This document shows, one piece after another, positions 1 to 7,150 of a stretch of 10,886 nt of DNA. Below the pieces are notes generated by a model. The model saw nothing but the letters and a program-made list of their open reading frames with translations. It was not told the DNA's origin and did not search any database. Every line of letters starts with the position of its first letter. The first letter of the stretch is position 1. The DNA comes from Betaproteobacteria bacterium (GTDB lineage: Bacteria > Pseudomonadota > Gammaproteobacteria > Burkholderiales > SG8-39): positions 1 through 10,886 of the forward strand of contig QYQC01000169.1 of the NCBI GenBank assembly GCA_007280315.1, given 5' to 3'. The position numbers and the translations under genes are program-made.

Positions 1-213
1 AAACAGCACCTTGTAATTCGCCGGCACCGCCAGCAGTTCACGCAGGTCCTTCTCCGCCTCGGCATGTATGGAAATGAATTCCTTGCCGCGATGGCTCATT
101 TCCATCACCGACATGCCGCTACCCTGCCAGTCGAGCATTTCCGCAGCGGCTTGCTGCAGAACCGTCTCCGGCAGTACTGCCGGGCCTGCGCTGAAATTAT
201 ATACTCGAGCCAC
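1..213 (-). CDS. serC: Phosphoserine aminotransferase, N-terminal part (cut by window edge)
   Basis: SerC is the PLP-dependent enzyme that transaminates 3-phosphohydroxypyruvate to phosphoserine in serine synthesis, and acts in pyridoxine synthesis in many proteobacteria. The 71 codons present begin with the family's hallmark start (VARVYNFSAGPAVLPE, GTG read as Met) and contain MLDWQGSGMSVMEMSHRGKEF, which matches the SerC N-terminus closely. The PLP lysine lies outside the window. I chose the GTG at 211-213 because AAAGGA (complement of 219-224) sits five bases upstream and the MxRVYNFSAGP start is typical. The gene follows gyrA by 44 nt on the same strand, so the two are probably co-transcribed; gyrA-serC adjacency is common in beta- and gammaproteobacteria. 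Confidence 0.95.
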   Translation of the reverse strand, partial: MARVYNFSAGPAVLPETVLQQAAAEMLDWQGSGMSVMEMSHRGKEFISIHAEAEKDLRELLAVPANYKVLF

Positions 214-257
214 GATGATCCTTTCGCATGCTAGACGCGTAATGGATGGCGTCCGCG

Positions 258-2861
258 TCACTCGCCTCCAGCAATGTCGTTCGCTTCGACATCATCTTCA
301 CCATTGCCGTTGCCGGCACCGGCATCTTCCTCCGTTTCCAGCACTTTTTCGATCCCGGCCAGCCGCGTACCCTCGTCCAGGTTTATCAGCGTCACGCCCT
401 GGGTCGAGCGCCCCTGCTCGCGGATCTGCGCCACCTTGGTGCGTATGACCACGCCGCCGGTGGAAACCAGCATCACCTCGTCCTTTTCTTCGACCAGCAC
501 CGCTCCGACCAGGTTGCCGTTGCGATCGCCCGTATGGATCGCGATCATGCCCTTGGTGCCGCGGCCGTGCCGGGTGTACTCGGATATCGGCGTGCGCTTG
601 CCGAAGCCGTTCTCGGTCGCGGTGAGCACCGTCTGGCTTTCGTTCTCGGCCGCCAGCATGGAAATCACGCGCTGCCCCGCTTCCAGCGTCATGCCGCGCA
701 CGCCGCGCGTCACGCGCCCGGTGGGCCGCACATCGTTTTCGACAAAACGCACCGCTTTGCCGGCGTCGGAGAACAGCATGACGTCGTGCCTGCCATCGGT
801 GATGGCGACACCGATCAAGAAATCCCCCTCGTCCAGTTCCACCGCGATAATGCCTTTGCCGCGCGGATTGGCAAACGCAGAGAGCGGCGTTTTTTTCACC
901 GTGCCCAGCGCCGTGGCCATGAAAATGTAGTGCCCGTCGTCGAACTGTTTCACCGGAAGAATGGCGGTGATCTTTTCGCCCTCCTCCAGCGGAAACATGT
1001 TCACCACCGGTTTGCCGCGGCTGGTATTGCTGCCCTGCGGCACCTGGTAGACCTTGACCCAGTACACACGGCCGCGGCTGGAAAAGCACAGCACGTAGTC
1101 ATGCGTGTTGGCGATGAACAGCCGCTCGATGAAATCGTCTTCCTTGGTCGCCGTTGCCTTCCTGCCGCGCCCGCCACGGCGCTGCGCGCTGTAGTCGGCG
1201 AGCGGCTGCGACTTGATGTAACCGGTATGCGACAGCGTCACCACCATGTCGGTCGGGGTGATCAGGTCCTCATCTTCCAGGTCCTGCGGATTGAGTTCGA
1301 TTTCACTCTTGCGCGCATCGCCGTATTGCAGCTTGATCGCATTCATCTCGTCTACGATGATGGCGGTGATGCGCGCCGGCTTGGCCAGGATGTCGAGGTA
1401 GTCCGCGATCTGCAGCATCACTTCCTTGTACTCGGACACGATCTTGTCCTGCTCCAGGCCGGTGAGGCGCTGCAGGCGCATCTCCAGGATCGCCTGCGCC
1501 TGTGCATCGGACAAATGGTATCCGCCTTCGACCAGGCCGAAATTCGCGGCCAGTCCGTCGGGACGCGAAGCGTCGGCGGCAGCACGCTGGAGCATGTCCG
1601 CCACCAGCTGCGAGCGCCAGGATCTTTCCATCAGCGCCTGCTTGGCTTCGGGCGGCGTCTGCGACTGCTTGATCAGGGCGATGATCTCGTCGACGTTCGA
1701 CAGCGCCACCGCAAGACCTTCCAGGATATGGCCGCGCTCGCGTGCCTTGCGCAGTTCGAACACCGTGCGCCGCGTCACCACCTCGCGCCGGTGCGCGAGG
1801 AAGGCTTCGAGCATCTGCTTCAGGTTTAAGAGGCGCGGCTGGCCGTCGACCAGCGCAACCATATTGATGCCGAAGGTATCCTGCAGCTGGGTCTGCTTGT
1901 ACAGATTGTTGAGCACCACTTCGGGCACTTCGCCGCGCTTGAGTTCGAACACCATGCGCATGCCCGACTTGTCCGACTCGTCGCGAATCTCGCTGATGCC
2001 TTCGATCTTCTTCTCATTCACCAGTTCGGCGATGCGCTCGAGCAGGCTTTTCTTGTTCACCTGGTAGGGCAGCTCATCGACGATGATGGACTGGCGGTTG
2101 CCCTTCTCCATATCCTCGAAATGGGTGCGCGCGCGCATGATCACGCGGCCGCGCCCGGTGCGGTAGCCCTGATGCACGCCGCCCAGGCCGTAGATGATGC
2201 CGGCCGTTGGGAAATCAGGTGCCGGGATGATTTCGATCAGCTCGTCGATGCCGAGGTCGGGATTGGCGAGCAGCGCCAGCCCGGCGTCCACCACTTCGGA
2301 CAGATTGTGCGGCGGAATATTGGTCGCCATGCCCACGGCAATGCCCGACGAACCGTTGATGAGCAGATTCGGGACGCGCGTCGGCAACGCCGTCGGTTCC
2401 AGTTCCTTGCCGTCGTAGTTGGGAACGAAATCGACCGTTTCCTTGTCGATGTCTGCCAGCAGTTCCGAGGAGATGCGCTCCAGCCGGCACTCGGTATAGC
2501 GATAGGCCGCGGCTGAATCGCCGTCGATGGACCCGAAGTTGCCCTGGCCGTCGATCAGCGTGTAGCGCATGGCAAAATCCTGCGCCATGCGCACCAGCGC
2601 CTCGTAGGTGGCGGAATCGCCGTGCGGGTGATACTTGCCCAGCACCTCGCCCACGATGCGTGCGCACTTCACATAGGGCCGGTTCCACACGTTGTTCGAT
2701 TCGTGCATCGCGAACAGCACGCGCCGGTGCACCGGTTTCAGGCCGTCGCGCACGTCAGGCAGGGCCCGCCCCACGATCACGCTCATGGCGTAATCAAGGT
2801 ACGACCGACGCATTTCTTCTTCGAGGCTTACCGGCAGGGTTTCTTTGGCAAACTGTTCCAT
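258..2861 (-). CDS. gyrA: DNA gyrase subunit A
   Basis: GyrA is the breakage-reunion subunit of the A2B2 gyrase that introduces negative supercoils in the cytoplasm. The 867-residue product is full length for the family. The N-terminal winged-helix/tower region starts MEQFAKETLPVSLEEEM. The catalytic tyrosine is Tyr122 in AYRYTECRLERIS, the same number as in E. coli. The quinolone-determining region reads HPHGDSATYEALV with Ser83 and Glu87; Ser83 is the residue usually found in susceptible strains, and an acidic residue at 87 is normal. The C-terminal beta-pinwheel begins near residue 535 and carries the GyrA box QRRGGRG (560-566) needed for DNA wrapping, with Arg where E. coli has Lys. The last ~24 residues are an acidic Gly/Asn/Glu/Asp tail. 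The ATG at 2859-2861 gives the standard N-terminus, although no clear Shine-Dalgarno precedes it. serC follows by 44 nt. Confidence 0.98.
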   Translation of the reverse strand: MEQFAKETLPVSLEEEMRRSYLDYAMSVIVGRALPDVRDGLKPVHRRVLFAMHESNNVWNRPYVKCARIVGEVLGKYHPHGDSATYEALVRMAQDFAMRYTLIDGQGNFGSIDGDSAAAYRYTECRLERISSELLADIDKETVDFVPNYDGKELEPTALPTRVPNLLINGSSGIAVGMATNIPPHNLSEVVDAGLALLANPDLGIDELIEIIPAPDFPTAGIIYGLGGVHQGYRTGRGRVIMRARTHFEDMEKGNRQSIIVDELPYQVNKKSLLERIAELVNEKKIEGISEIRDESDKSGMRMVFELKRGEVPEVVLNNLYKQTQLQDTFGINMVALVDGQPRLLNLKQMLEAFLAHRREVVTRRTVFELRKARERGHILEGLAVALSNVDEIIALIKQSQTPPEAKQALMERSWRSQLVADMLQRAAADASRPDGLAANFGLVEGGYHLSDAQAQAILEMRLQRLTGLEQDKIVSEYKEVMLQIADYLDILAKPARITAIIVDEMNAIKLQYGDARKSEIELNPQDLEDEDLITPTDMVVTLSHTGYIKSQPLADYSAQRRGGRGRKATATKEDDFIERLFIANTHDYVLCFSSRGRVYWVKVYQVPQGSNTSRGKPVVNMFPLEEGEKITAILPVKQFDDGHYIFMATALGTVKKTPLSAFANPRGKGIIAVELDEGDFLIGVAITDGRHDVMLFSDAGKAVRFVENDVRPTGRVTRGVRGMTLEAGQRVISMLAAENESQTVLTATENGFGKRTPISEYTRHGRGTKGMIAIHTGDRNGNLVGAVLVEEKDEVMLVSTGGVVIRTKVAQIREQGRSTQGVTLINLDEGTRLAGIEKVLETEEDAGAGNGNGEDDVEANDIAGGE

Positions 2862-2938
2862 GACGCGCGGCTTATTTGAAAGGTTTCAGCAATTTGGGCT
2901 ACCGAAAACGGTCTGCCCATGATTCTCTGAGCAGGCCC

Positions 2939-2962
2939 AAAAAAGTGCCGCAAATCGCGGCA
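2939..2962 (-). terminator. Terminator-like hairpin in the gyrA leader
   Basis: Read on the minus strand, TGCCGC (2962-2957), loop GATTT and GCGGCA (2951-2946) form a 6-bp GC-rich stem, followed by C and six T residues (2944-2939). This is the shape of a short intrinsic terminator. It lies between the likely gyrA promoter and the gyrA start codon, about 80 nt upstream of the ATG. No minus-strand gene lies upstream in the window, so it would act on gyrA itself (attenuation or pausing), or it is a chance structure. The stem is short, which limits confidence. Confidence 0.4.
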
Positions 2963-2976
2963 AAATCAAGCCTTGA

Positions 2977-3006
2977 ATTTTAGCATGTGCCGCGGCCCGC
3001 GACCAA
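2977..3006 (-). promoter_or_regulatory. Candidate sigma70 promoter for gyrA-serC
   Basis: On the minus strand, TTGGTC (complement of 3001-3006) and TAAAAT (complement of 2977-2982) are separated by 18 bases, a good sigma70 match. Transcription from here would give a leader of about 110 nt before the gyrA ATG, including the terminator-like hairpin at 2939-2962. The rest of the 263-bp intergenic stretch to mtaD has an isolated TATAAA at 3008-3013 on the plus strand without a convincing -35, and a small inverted repeat, CCCTGC-CC-GCAGGG, near 3028-3041. I see no strong promoter for mtaD. Confidence 0.45.
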
Positions 3007-3124
3007 CTATAAACGCGGGTTTTTGGACCCTGCCCGCAGGGAGAATCGAGCCGGGCGCTTGGTTCTGCTGTATCCTGCCGGCGAACCACCGCGTGGAAAC
3101 ACAAATGAATTGCCTGGTGCGAAT

Positions 3125-4450
3125 GTGGAATCGATAGATCTGGTGATAGACGCGCGCTGGGTCGTCCCGGTCACCCCGTCCGGCGTGGTGCTCGAACACC
3201 ACAGTGTCGCGGTGCACGAAGGGCGCATTGTCGCGGTACTACCGGCAGCGGAGGTGCATGCCGCCTATCTGGCGGCCGAGCGCGTAACGCTGCCCAGGCA
3301 CGCGCTCATTCCGGGGCTGGTAAATCTGCATACCCATGCCGCCATGGCGCTGATGCGCGGGTTCGCCGACGACCTGCCGCTGACGAATTGGCTTCAGGAC
3401 CGAATCTGGCCGGCGGAGAAGAAGCACGTGTCGGCGCAGTTCGTCTACGACGGCACCTTGCTCGCCTGCGCCGAAATGCTGCGCGGCGGCGTCACCTGCT
3501 TCAACGACATGTATCTTTTTCCGGCCGACGCGGCGCGCGCGGCGCTTGCCCTGGGAATGCGCGCCGCTCTGGGACTGCCGGTCATCGATGCGCCGACGGC
3601 CTATGCCGCCGACGCCGAGGACTACATCGCCAAGGGTCTCGCGCTGAGAGATGCGCTGCGCGAGCAGCCGCTGCTTTCGTTCTGCATGGCCCCACACGCG
3701 CCCTATACGGTCAGCGACAAGACCTTTTTGCGGGTGCTCACCCTGGCTGAAGAGCTCGATCTGTCAGTGCACATGCATGTACACGAGTCCGGAGACGAAA
3801 TCGAGCAGAGCATCGCCCAGTACGGGATGCGGCCGCTCGAGCGCCTGCACCGCCTCGGACTGGTGGGCCCCAACCTCATTGCCGTGCATGCGATACACCT
3901 GACGCAAGAGGAGATTGCGCTGCTCGTGCAAAACGGCAGTTCAGTCGCGCACTGCCCGTCGTCCAATCTCAAATTCGCCAACGGCTTTGCACCGGTGGCG
4001 CGACTGCTGGCCGAGGGTGTCAGCGTCGGCCTGGGAACGGACGGATCGGCCAGCAACAACCGCCTCGATCTGTTCCAGGAAATGCGCCAGGCGGCATTAC
4101 TGGCAAAAGCGGTGAGCGGTGATGCGCAGGCGCTGCCCGCGCATCGCGCGCTCGCCTTGGCGACGCTCGATGGTGCGCGCGCGCTGCGCCTGGATCAAGC
4201 GATCGGTTCGATCGAGCGCGGCAAGTTCGCTGATCTGACCGCGGTCGAATTCACCGCGCCCGAGATGCTGCCTTGCTACGATCCGATTTCGCATCTCGTT
4301 TATACTGCCGGTCGAGACCACGTCACCCACGTCTGGGTCGCGGGGCGAATGCTGGTCGAAAACCGCGCGTTAAAGTACCTGCAAAAAAATGATCTGGAAA
4401 ATTTGGTGGTTTTGTGGCAAAATAGGCTGTCAATGGAAACAAGGGCTTAA
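3125..4450 (+). CDS. mtaD: 5'-methylthioadenosine / S-adenosylhomocysteine deaminase
   Basis: This is an amidohydrolase of the TRZ/ATZ-MtaD group. Family members deaminate methylthioadenosine and/or S-adenosylhomocysteine to the inosine forms in the cytoplasm, clearing products that inhibit SAM-dependent methyltransferases. From the chosen GTG start it has 441 residues, normal for the family. Metal-site motifs in order are NLHTH (His69 and His71), the HMHVHES segment (His218, with Glu221 as the likely proton-relay residue), AVHAIHL (His255) and GLGTDGSASNN (Asp306). The LMRGFADDLPLTNWLQDRIWPAE segment is also typical. The open frame extends upstream to 2987, but the N-terminus expected of relatives (IDLVIDARWVVPV) begins just after the GTG at 3125; an in-frame TTG at 3110 is an alternative, and neither has a clear Shine-Dalgarno. 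It lies divergent to gyrA and 61 nt before ompA, in a neighbourhood that resembles the Pseudomonas gyrA-MTA deaminase-ubiG locus as I recall it. MTA versus SAH preference cannot be read from the sequence. Confidence 0.9.
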   Translation: MESIDLVIDARWVVPVTPSGVVLEHHSVAVHEGRIVAVLPAAEVHAAYLAAERVTLPRHALIPGLVNLHTHAAMALMRGFADDLPLTNWLQDRIWPAEKKHVSAQFVYDGTLLACAEMLRGGVTCFNDMYLFPADAARAALALGMRAALGLPVIDAPTAYAADAEDYIAKGLALRDALREQPLLSFCMAPHAPYTVSDKTFLRVLTLAEELDLSVHMHVHESGDEIEQSIAQYGMRPLERLHRLGLVGPNLIAVHAIHLTQEEIALLVQNGSSVAHCPSSNLKFANGFAPVARLLAEGVSVGLGTDGSASNNRLDLFQEMRQAALLAKAVSGDAQALPAHRALALATLDGARALRLDQAIGSIERGKFADLTAVEFTAPEMLPCYDPISHLVYTAGRDHVTHVWVAGRMLVENRALKYLQKNDLENLVVLWQNRLSMETRA

Positions 4451-4511
4451 CCGAAGTAAAGCCTGCGAATTTCAGGATACGGGCACGAACGAACTTTATC
4501 GAGGGGAAAAC

Positions 4512-5177
4512 ATGAACAACACAGTAAAACAAATTGCACTCGTCCTTTCCGCCGCGCTTGCGCTTGGCGTCGGTGTGACCAGCGCTTACGCAGAAGATAT
4601 CGGCTACATTCAGGCCCCGACTTCCGGCGTAGTGGCGAAGAATCCGTTCGGCCTGTGCTGGCGCACGGGCTACTGGACGCCAGCCATGGCGACCCTGGAA
4701 TGCGACCCGGATCTGGTGCCAAAACCTGCGCCAGCACCCGCTGCACCTGCACCGAAGGCCGCGCCTCCCGCGCCCGCACCCGCGCCTGCGCCCGCGCCAA
4801 AACCCGCACCCGCGCCGGTCAAGGAAAAAGTGACCATGGCGGCCGACGCACATTTCGACTTCGACAAGTCCGCGCTCAAGCCCGAAGGCAAAGCCAAGCT
4901 CGACGACCTGGTGGGCAAACTGAAAGCGGTGAACCTTGAAGTCGTCATCGCCATCGGCCACACCGACAGCATCGGCAGCAATGCCTACAACCAGAAACTG
5001 TCGCTGCGTCGCGCCGCGTCGGTCAAGGCTTATCTGGTGAGCAAAGGCATCGAAGCCAACCGCATCTACACCGAAGGCAAGGGTGAAACGCAGCCGGTCG
5101 CCGACAACAAGACCAAGGAAGGCCGCGCCAAGAACCGCCGCGTAGAAATCGAAGTGGTGGGGACGCGGCAAAGGTAA
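4512..5177 (+). CDS. ompA: OmpA-family outer membrane protein with Pro/Ala linker
   Basis: The predicted product is exported and links the outer membrane to peptidoglycan. The 221-residue protein starts at an ATG with a strong ribosome site (GAGGGG at 4501-4506). Residues 1-27 are a classic signal peptide ending TSAYA before EDIGY. A short region with two cysteines (Cys49 and Cys64, in GLCWRTGYWTPAMATLECD) follows; similar segments are typical of betaproteobacterial OmpA proteins, and the cysteines could form a disulfide. Residues 70-105 are almost pure Pro/Ala/Lys linker. From about 108 comes the OmpA C-terminal domain: FDFDKSALKPEG, then GHTDSIGSNAYNQKLSLRRAASV, with Asp152 and Arg167 at the positions that bind diaminopimelate in OmpA proteins. 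The eight-strand N-terminal barrel of E. coli OmpA is absent, so membrane anchoring differs. An intrinsic terminator follows 17 nt after the stop. Confidence 0.92.
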   Translation: MNNTVKQIALVLSAALALGVGVTSAYAEDIGYIQAPTSGVVAKNPFGLCWRTGYWTPAMATLECDPDLVPKPAPAPAAPAPKAAPPAPAPAPAPAPKPAPAPVKEKVTMAADAHFDFDKSALKPEGKAKLDDLVGKLKAVNLEVVIAIGHTDSIGSNAYNQKLSLRRAASVKAYLVSKGIEANRIYTEGKGETQPVADNKTKEGRAKNRRVEIEVVGTRQR

Positions 5178-5194
5178 GCTTCCACAACCGCTTT

Positions 5195-5222
5195 AAAAGC
5201 CCTGCGCGAGCGGGGCTTTTTT
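5195..5222 (+). terminator. Intrinsic terminator of ompA
   Basis: AAAAGCCC (5195-5202) pairs with GGGCTTTT (5213-5220). The pairing continues through three more pairs (T-G, G-C, C-G) to a GCGA tetraloop (5206-5209), an 11-bp stem closed by a stable GNRA loop. A run of T residues (5217-5222, then ATTT) completes a textbook rho-independent terminator. It ends only about 20 nt before the ubiG start codon. Confidence 0.92.
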
Positions 5223-5242
5223 ATTTGGACTGCGCAAAAACC

Positions 5243-5938
5243 ATGAATGCCGATCCGCAGGAACTGGCAAAATTCAGCGAACTGGCCCACCGCTGGTGGG
5301 ATCCGGGCAGCGAATTCAAACCGCTGCACCAGATCAATCCGCTGCGCCTGAACTGGATCGACGGCATCGCCGGCCTGAAGGGTAAATCGGTGCTGGACGT
5401 CGGCTGCGGCGGCGGCATACTGACCGAGGCGATGGCGGCAATGGGCGCCCGCGTCAAGGGTATCGATCTGTCCGAAAAAGCGTTGAAGGTGGCCATGCTG
5501 CACCTGCTCGAGTCGCGCCTCGATGTGAACTACGAAGAGATCAGCGCCGAGAATCTGGCGCAACGCGAACCGGGGCAATGGGACGTACTCACCTGCATGG
5601 AAATGCTGGAGCACGTACCCGATCCGGCAAGCACGGTGAAAGCGTGCGCGCTGCTGGTCAGGCCCGGCGGCGACGTATTTTTTTCCACCATCAACCGCAA
5701 TCCCAAGTCCTACCTGTTCGCGGTGATCGGCGCCGAATATATTTTGCGCCTGCTGCCGCGCGGCACGCACGACTACGCGAAATTCCTCAAGCCGTCCGAA
5801 CTCGCGCAGCACTGCCGCACCGCCGGCCTGGTGCTCAAGTCGGTGATCGGCATGAGCTACAACCCGCTGAACGAAATCTATGCCCTCAACGACGACGCCA
5901 GCGTGAATTACCTGATGCACTGCGTGCGCGATGCCTAG
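5243..5938 (+). CDS. ubiG: Ubiquinone biosynthesis O-methyltransferase UbiG
   Basis: UbiG performs both SAM-dependent O-methylations of ubiquinone synthesis at the inner face of the cytoplasmic membrane. The 231-residue product has the usual length and the family N-terminus (ELAKFSELAHRWWDPGSEFKPLHQINPLR). SAM-binding motif I is VLDVGCGGGILTEAMA (50-65), followed by GIDLSEKAL (73-81), the EMLEHVPDP motif (120-128) and the membrane-associating insert around SYLFAVIGAEYILRLLPRGTHDY (156-178). The ATG at 5243 gives the standard start; a TTG at 5225 is possible but would overlap the terminator. No clear Shine-Dalgarno is visible. The stop overlaps the next gene by 8 nt, so the two are translationally coupled. 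Since the ompA terminator ends 20 nt upstream, expression needs read-through or a promoter inside ompA. Confidence 0.96.
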   Translation: MNADPQELAKFSELAHRWWDPGSEFKPLHQINPLRLNWIDGIAGLKGKSVLDVGCGGGILTEAMAAMGARVKGIDLSEKALKVAMLHLLESRLDVNYEEISAENLAQREPGQWDVLTCMEMLEHVPDPASTVKACALLVRPGGDVFFSTINRNPKSYLFAVIGAEYILRLLPRGTHDYAKFLKPSELAQHCRTAGLVLKSVIGMSYNPLNEIYALNDDASVNYLMHCVRDA

Positions 5939-6590
5939 TGGAAAGGTGCGCGCGGTGCTGTTCGATCTGGACGGCACGCTCGCGGACACGGCGCCGGACC
6001 TCGCACGCGCGCTCAACCGCGTGCGCGAAGCGAACGACCTGGCGCCCATGCCGCTGAAAATCACGCGCTCCTACACTTCGAGCGGCGCGCGCGGATTGCT
6101 CAAGATCGGGTTCGGCCTGAACCCCGACGACGCACGCTATGACACACTCAAACTTCAGTTGCTCGAGTTCTACGCCGCCGAAATCTGCGTCGACACGCGA
6201 CTGTTCGACGGCATGGCCGAACTGCTCGATCAGCTCGACCGGGACAGTCTGCCCTGGGGCGTGGTGACGAACAAGGCGGAGCGCTTCACGCTGCCCGTGC
6301 TGCAGGGCCTGAACCTGGGCGAGCGCGCCGCCTGCGTTGTCGGCGGCGACACGACGGCACGCTTGAAGCCGCACCCCGATTCGCTGTTGCATGCAGCCGC
6401 CGCGCTGCGGCTGTCTCCCTCCGAATGTCTCTACGTAGGCGACGACCTGCGCGACGTGCAGGCGGCGCGCGCAGCGGGCATGCCGGTGCTGGCGGCGAAA
6501 TACGGTTATCTGGGCGACGGCGGCGCCATTGAAACCTGGCAGGCCGATGCCATCATCGAGCATCCGCGCCAGGTGCTCGATTACCTGTAA
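5931..6590 (+). CDS. HAD-family phosphatase, Gph/MupP type
   Basis: This 219-residue HAD-superfamily hydrolase belongs to the group usually annotated as phosphoglycolate phosphatase (Gph). Catalytic motif I is LFDLDGTLADT (Asp12 nucleophile, Asp14), motif II is GVVTNK (Thr113), Lys146 lies in RLKPHPDS, and the acidic motif is VGDDLRD (Asp171 and Asp172). The cap domain lies between about residues 20 and 90. As I recall, the Pseudomonas protein encoded next to ubiG is MupP, the N-acetylmuramic acid 6-phosphate phosphatase of peptidoglycan recycling, and segments here such as LFDGMAELL and WGVVTNKAERF resemble it. The substrate is therefore open: phosphoglycolate or MurNAc-6-phosphate. The ATG at 5931 overlaps the ubiG stop; a GTG at 5946, directly before the first strand (RAVLFDLDGT), is an alternative start. 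Confidence 0.9.
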   Translation: MPSGKVRAVLFDLDGTLADTAPDLARALNRVREANDLAPMPLKITRSYTSSGARGLLKIGFGLNPDDARYDTLKLQLLEFYAAEICVDTRLFDGMAELLDQLDRDSLPWGVVTNKAERFTLPVLQGLNLGERAACVVGGDTTARLKPHPDSLLHAAAALRLSPSECLYVGDDLRDVQAARAAGMPVLAAKYGYLGDGGAIETWQADAIIEHPRQVLDYL

Positions 6591-6600
6591 GCCTATTGGT

Positions 6601-6630
6601 TTCATCCGATTTCGCCCCATATGCGATAAT
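6601..6630 (+). promoter_or_regulatory. Candidate promoter for ssrA
   Basis: GATAAT (6625-6630) is a strong -10 match; TTCATC (6601-6606) lies 18 bases upstream as a weak -35. Transcription would start about 75 nt before the mature tmRNA 5' end, leaving a leader removed by RNase P. The -35 is poor, so this is tentative. The 120 bp between the HAD gene and ssrA hold no coding frame I can support. Confidence 0.35.
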
Positions 6631-6801
6631 GCAGGTGCAGTTCGGGATTGGCGTGCGCGAGGCGAAGGACTTATCTGGGGCCCCCTGCTCACCGATTTCC
6701 GCCAGATTCCGGGGGCGACCTGGTTTCGACGTGGGTTACAAAGCAGCGCAGTGCATACCGAGGATCAGCTACCTCGTAAATCCAACTGAAACGCAATAAC
6801 C

Positions 6802-6834
6802 GCGAACGACGAACGTTTCGCACTAGCCGCTTAA
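6802..6834 (+). other. tmRNA proteolysis-tag reading frame
   Basis: The resume codon GCG (6802-6804) opens a ten-codon frame encoding ANDERFALAA, ended by TAA (6832-6834). The AND start and the ALAA end are the conserved parts recognised by SspB/ClpXP-type proteolysis. Tags of the form ANDERFALAA are, as I recall, found in betaproteobacteria, which supports the placement of the organism. Confidence 0.95.
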
Positions 6835-7039
6835 TACCGGCTAGCTCTGCACCGGTTGGTTCATGGGCCGGGTAACGCAAGTTACAGCAGAGTCATTCAC
6901 ATGAGCTCGCGTGCCGCAGGGTCACTTTGCGATGCGCTAAAAAATAGGTGACTCGCCGTTTGTCAGCCTGCCGGTTGGCGGGCAACCGGTTAAATCTAAC
7001 AACCTGGCTAAGTATGTAGATCTGTCTGTAGCGGGCTTG

Positions 7040-7072
7040 CGGACGGGGGTTCAATTCCCCCCGCCTCCACCA
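7040..7072 (+). repeat. ssrA 3'-end direct repeat, copy 1 (inside tmRNA)
   Basis: The last 33 nt of ssrA (T-arm, acceptor 3' strand and CCA) recur downstream as an interrupted copy at 7151-7269. Allowing for the interruption, the copies differ by one extra G in the G-run and one substitution in the T-loop (TTCAATT here, TTCGATT in copy 2). The 3' ends of tmRNA genes are well-known attachment sites for tyrosine-recombinase genomic islands, so this is a plausible att-type repeat. Confidence 0.85.
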
Positions 7073-7113
7073 TCAAATGAAAATGCCACCCTCGCGGTGG
7101 CGTTTTCATTTGA
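7073..7113 (+). terminator. Terminator hairpin directly after ssrA
   Basis: TCAAATGAAAATGCCACC (7073-7090) pairs with 7096-7113 along all 18 positions, with a single T-G wobble and a 5-base loop CTCGC. The A/T-rich base of the stem (TTTTCATTTGA on the descending arm) supplies U residues on transcription, and the symmetry means it could stop transcription in both directions. The stem starts at the first base after the encoded CCA, so any 3' trailer is only the terminator itself. Confidence 0.75.
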
Positions 7114-7150
7114 AGACGCAGGTTCGCGGGAATTGAAGCCGCGTCCGGTA

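Larger units (their letters stand above)
6711..7072 (+). ncRNA. ssrA: Transfer-messenger RNA (tmRNA), one-piece
   Basis: tmRNA acts with SmpB to release stalled ribosomes and tag the unfinished protein for proteolysis. The 362-nt gene starts GGGGGCGACCTGGTTTCGAC, the conserved 5' tRNA-like end. Its first seven bases pair with CGCCTCC (7062-7068, one G-U pair) to form the acceptor stem, with discriminator A and an encoded CCA at 7070-7072. The T-arm is GGGGG-TTCAATT-CCCCC (7045-7061). The tag frame lies at 6802-6834. The order 5' half, tag frame, 3' half shows a standard, non-permuted tmRNA. A perfect terminator hairpin begins at the first base after the CCA. The 3' end is duplicated downstream (see repeats). 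Confidence 0.97.

Noticed and set aside
246..1829. Long open frame on the plus strand opposite gyrA (527 codons)
   Set aside because: It is the antisense shadow of gyrA, made possible by GC-rich codon use; its product is His/Arg-rich with no family resemblance and no ribosome site.
2987..3124. N-terminal extension of the deaminase from the ATG at 2987
   Set aside because: The extra 46 residues are Arg/Pro-rich, overlap the probable gyrA promoter and are not part of the usual family N-terminus.
4323..5171. Minus-strand frame across ompA
   Set aside because: It is complementary to the Pro/Ala linker and OmpA domain, whose plus-strand reading has a signal peptide, a ribosome site and a terminator.
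5066..6064. Minus-strand frame across ubiG
   Set aside because: It runs across three plus-strand genes and the ompA terminator, and has no recognisable motif.
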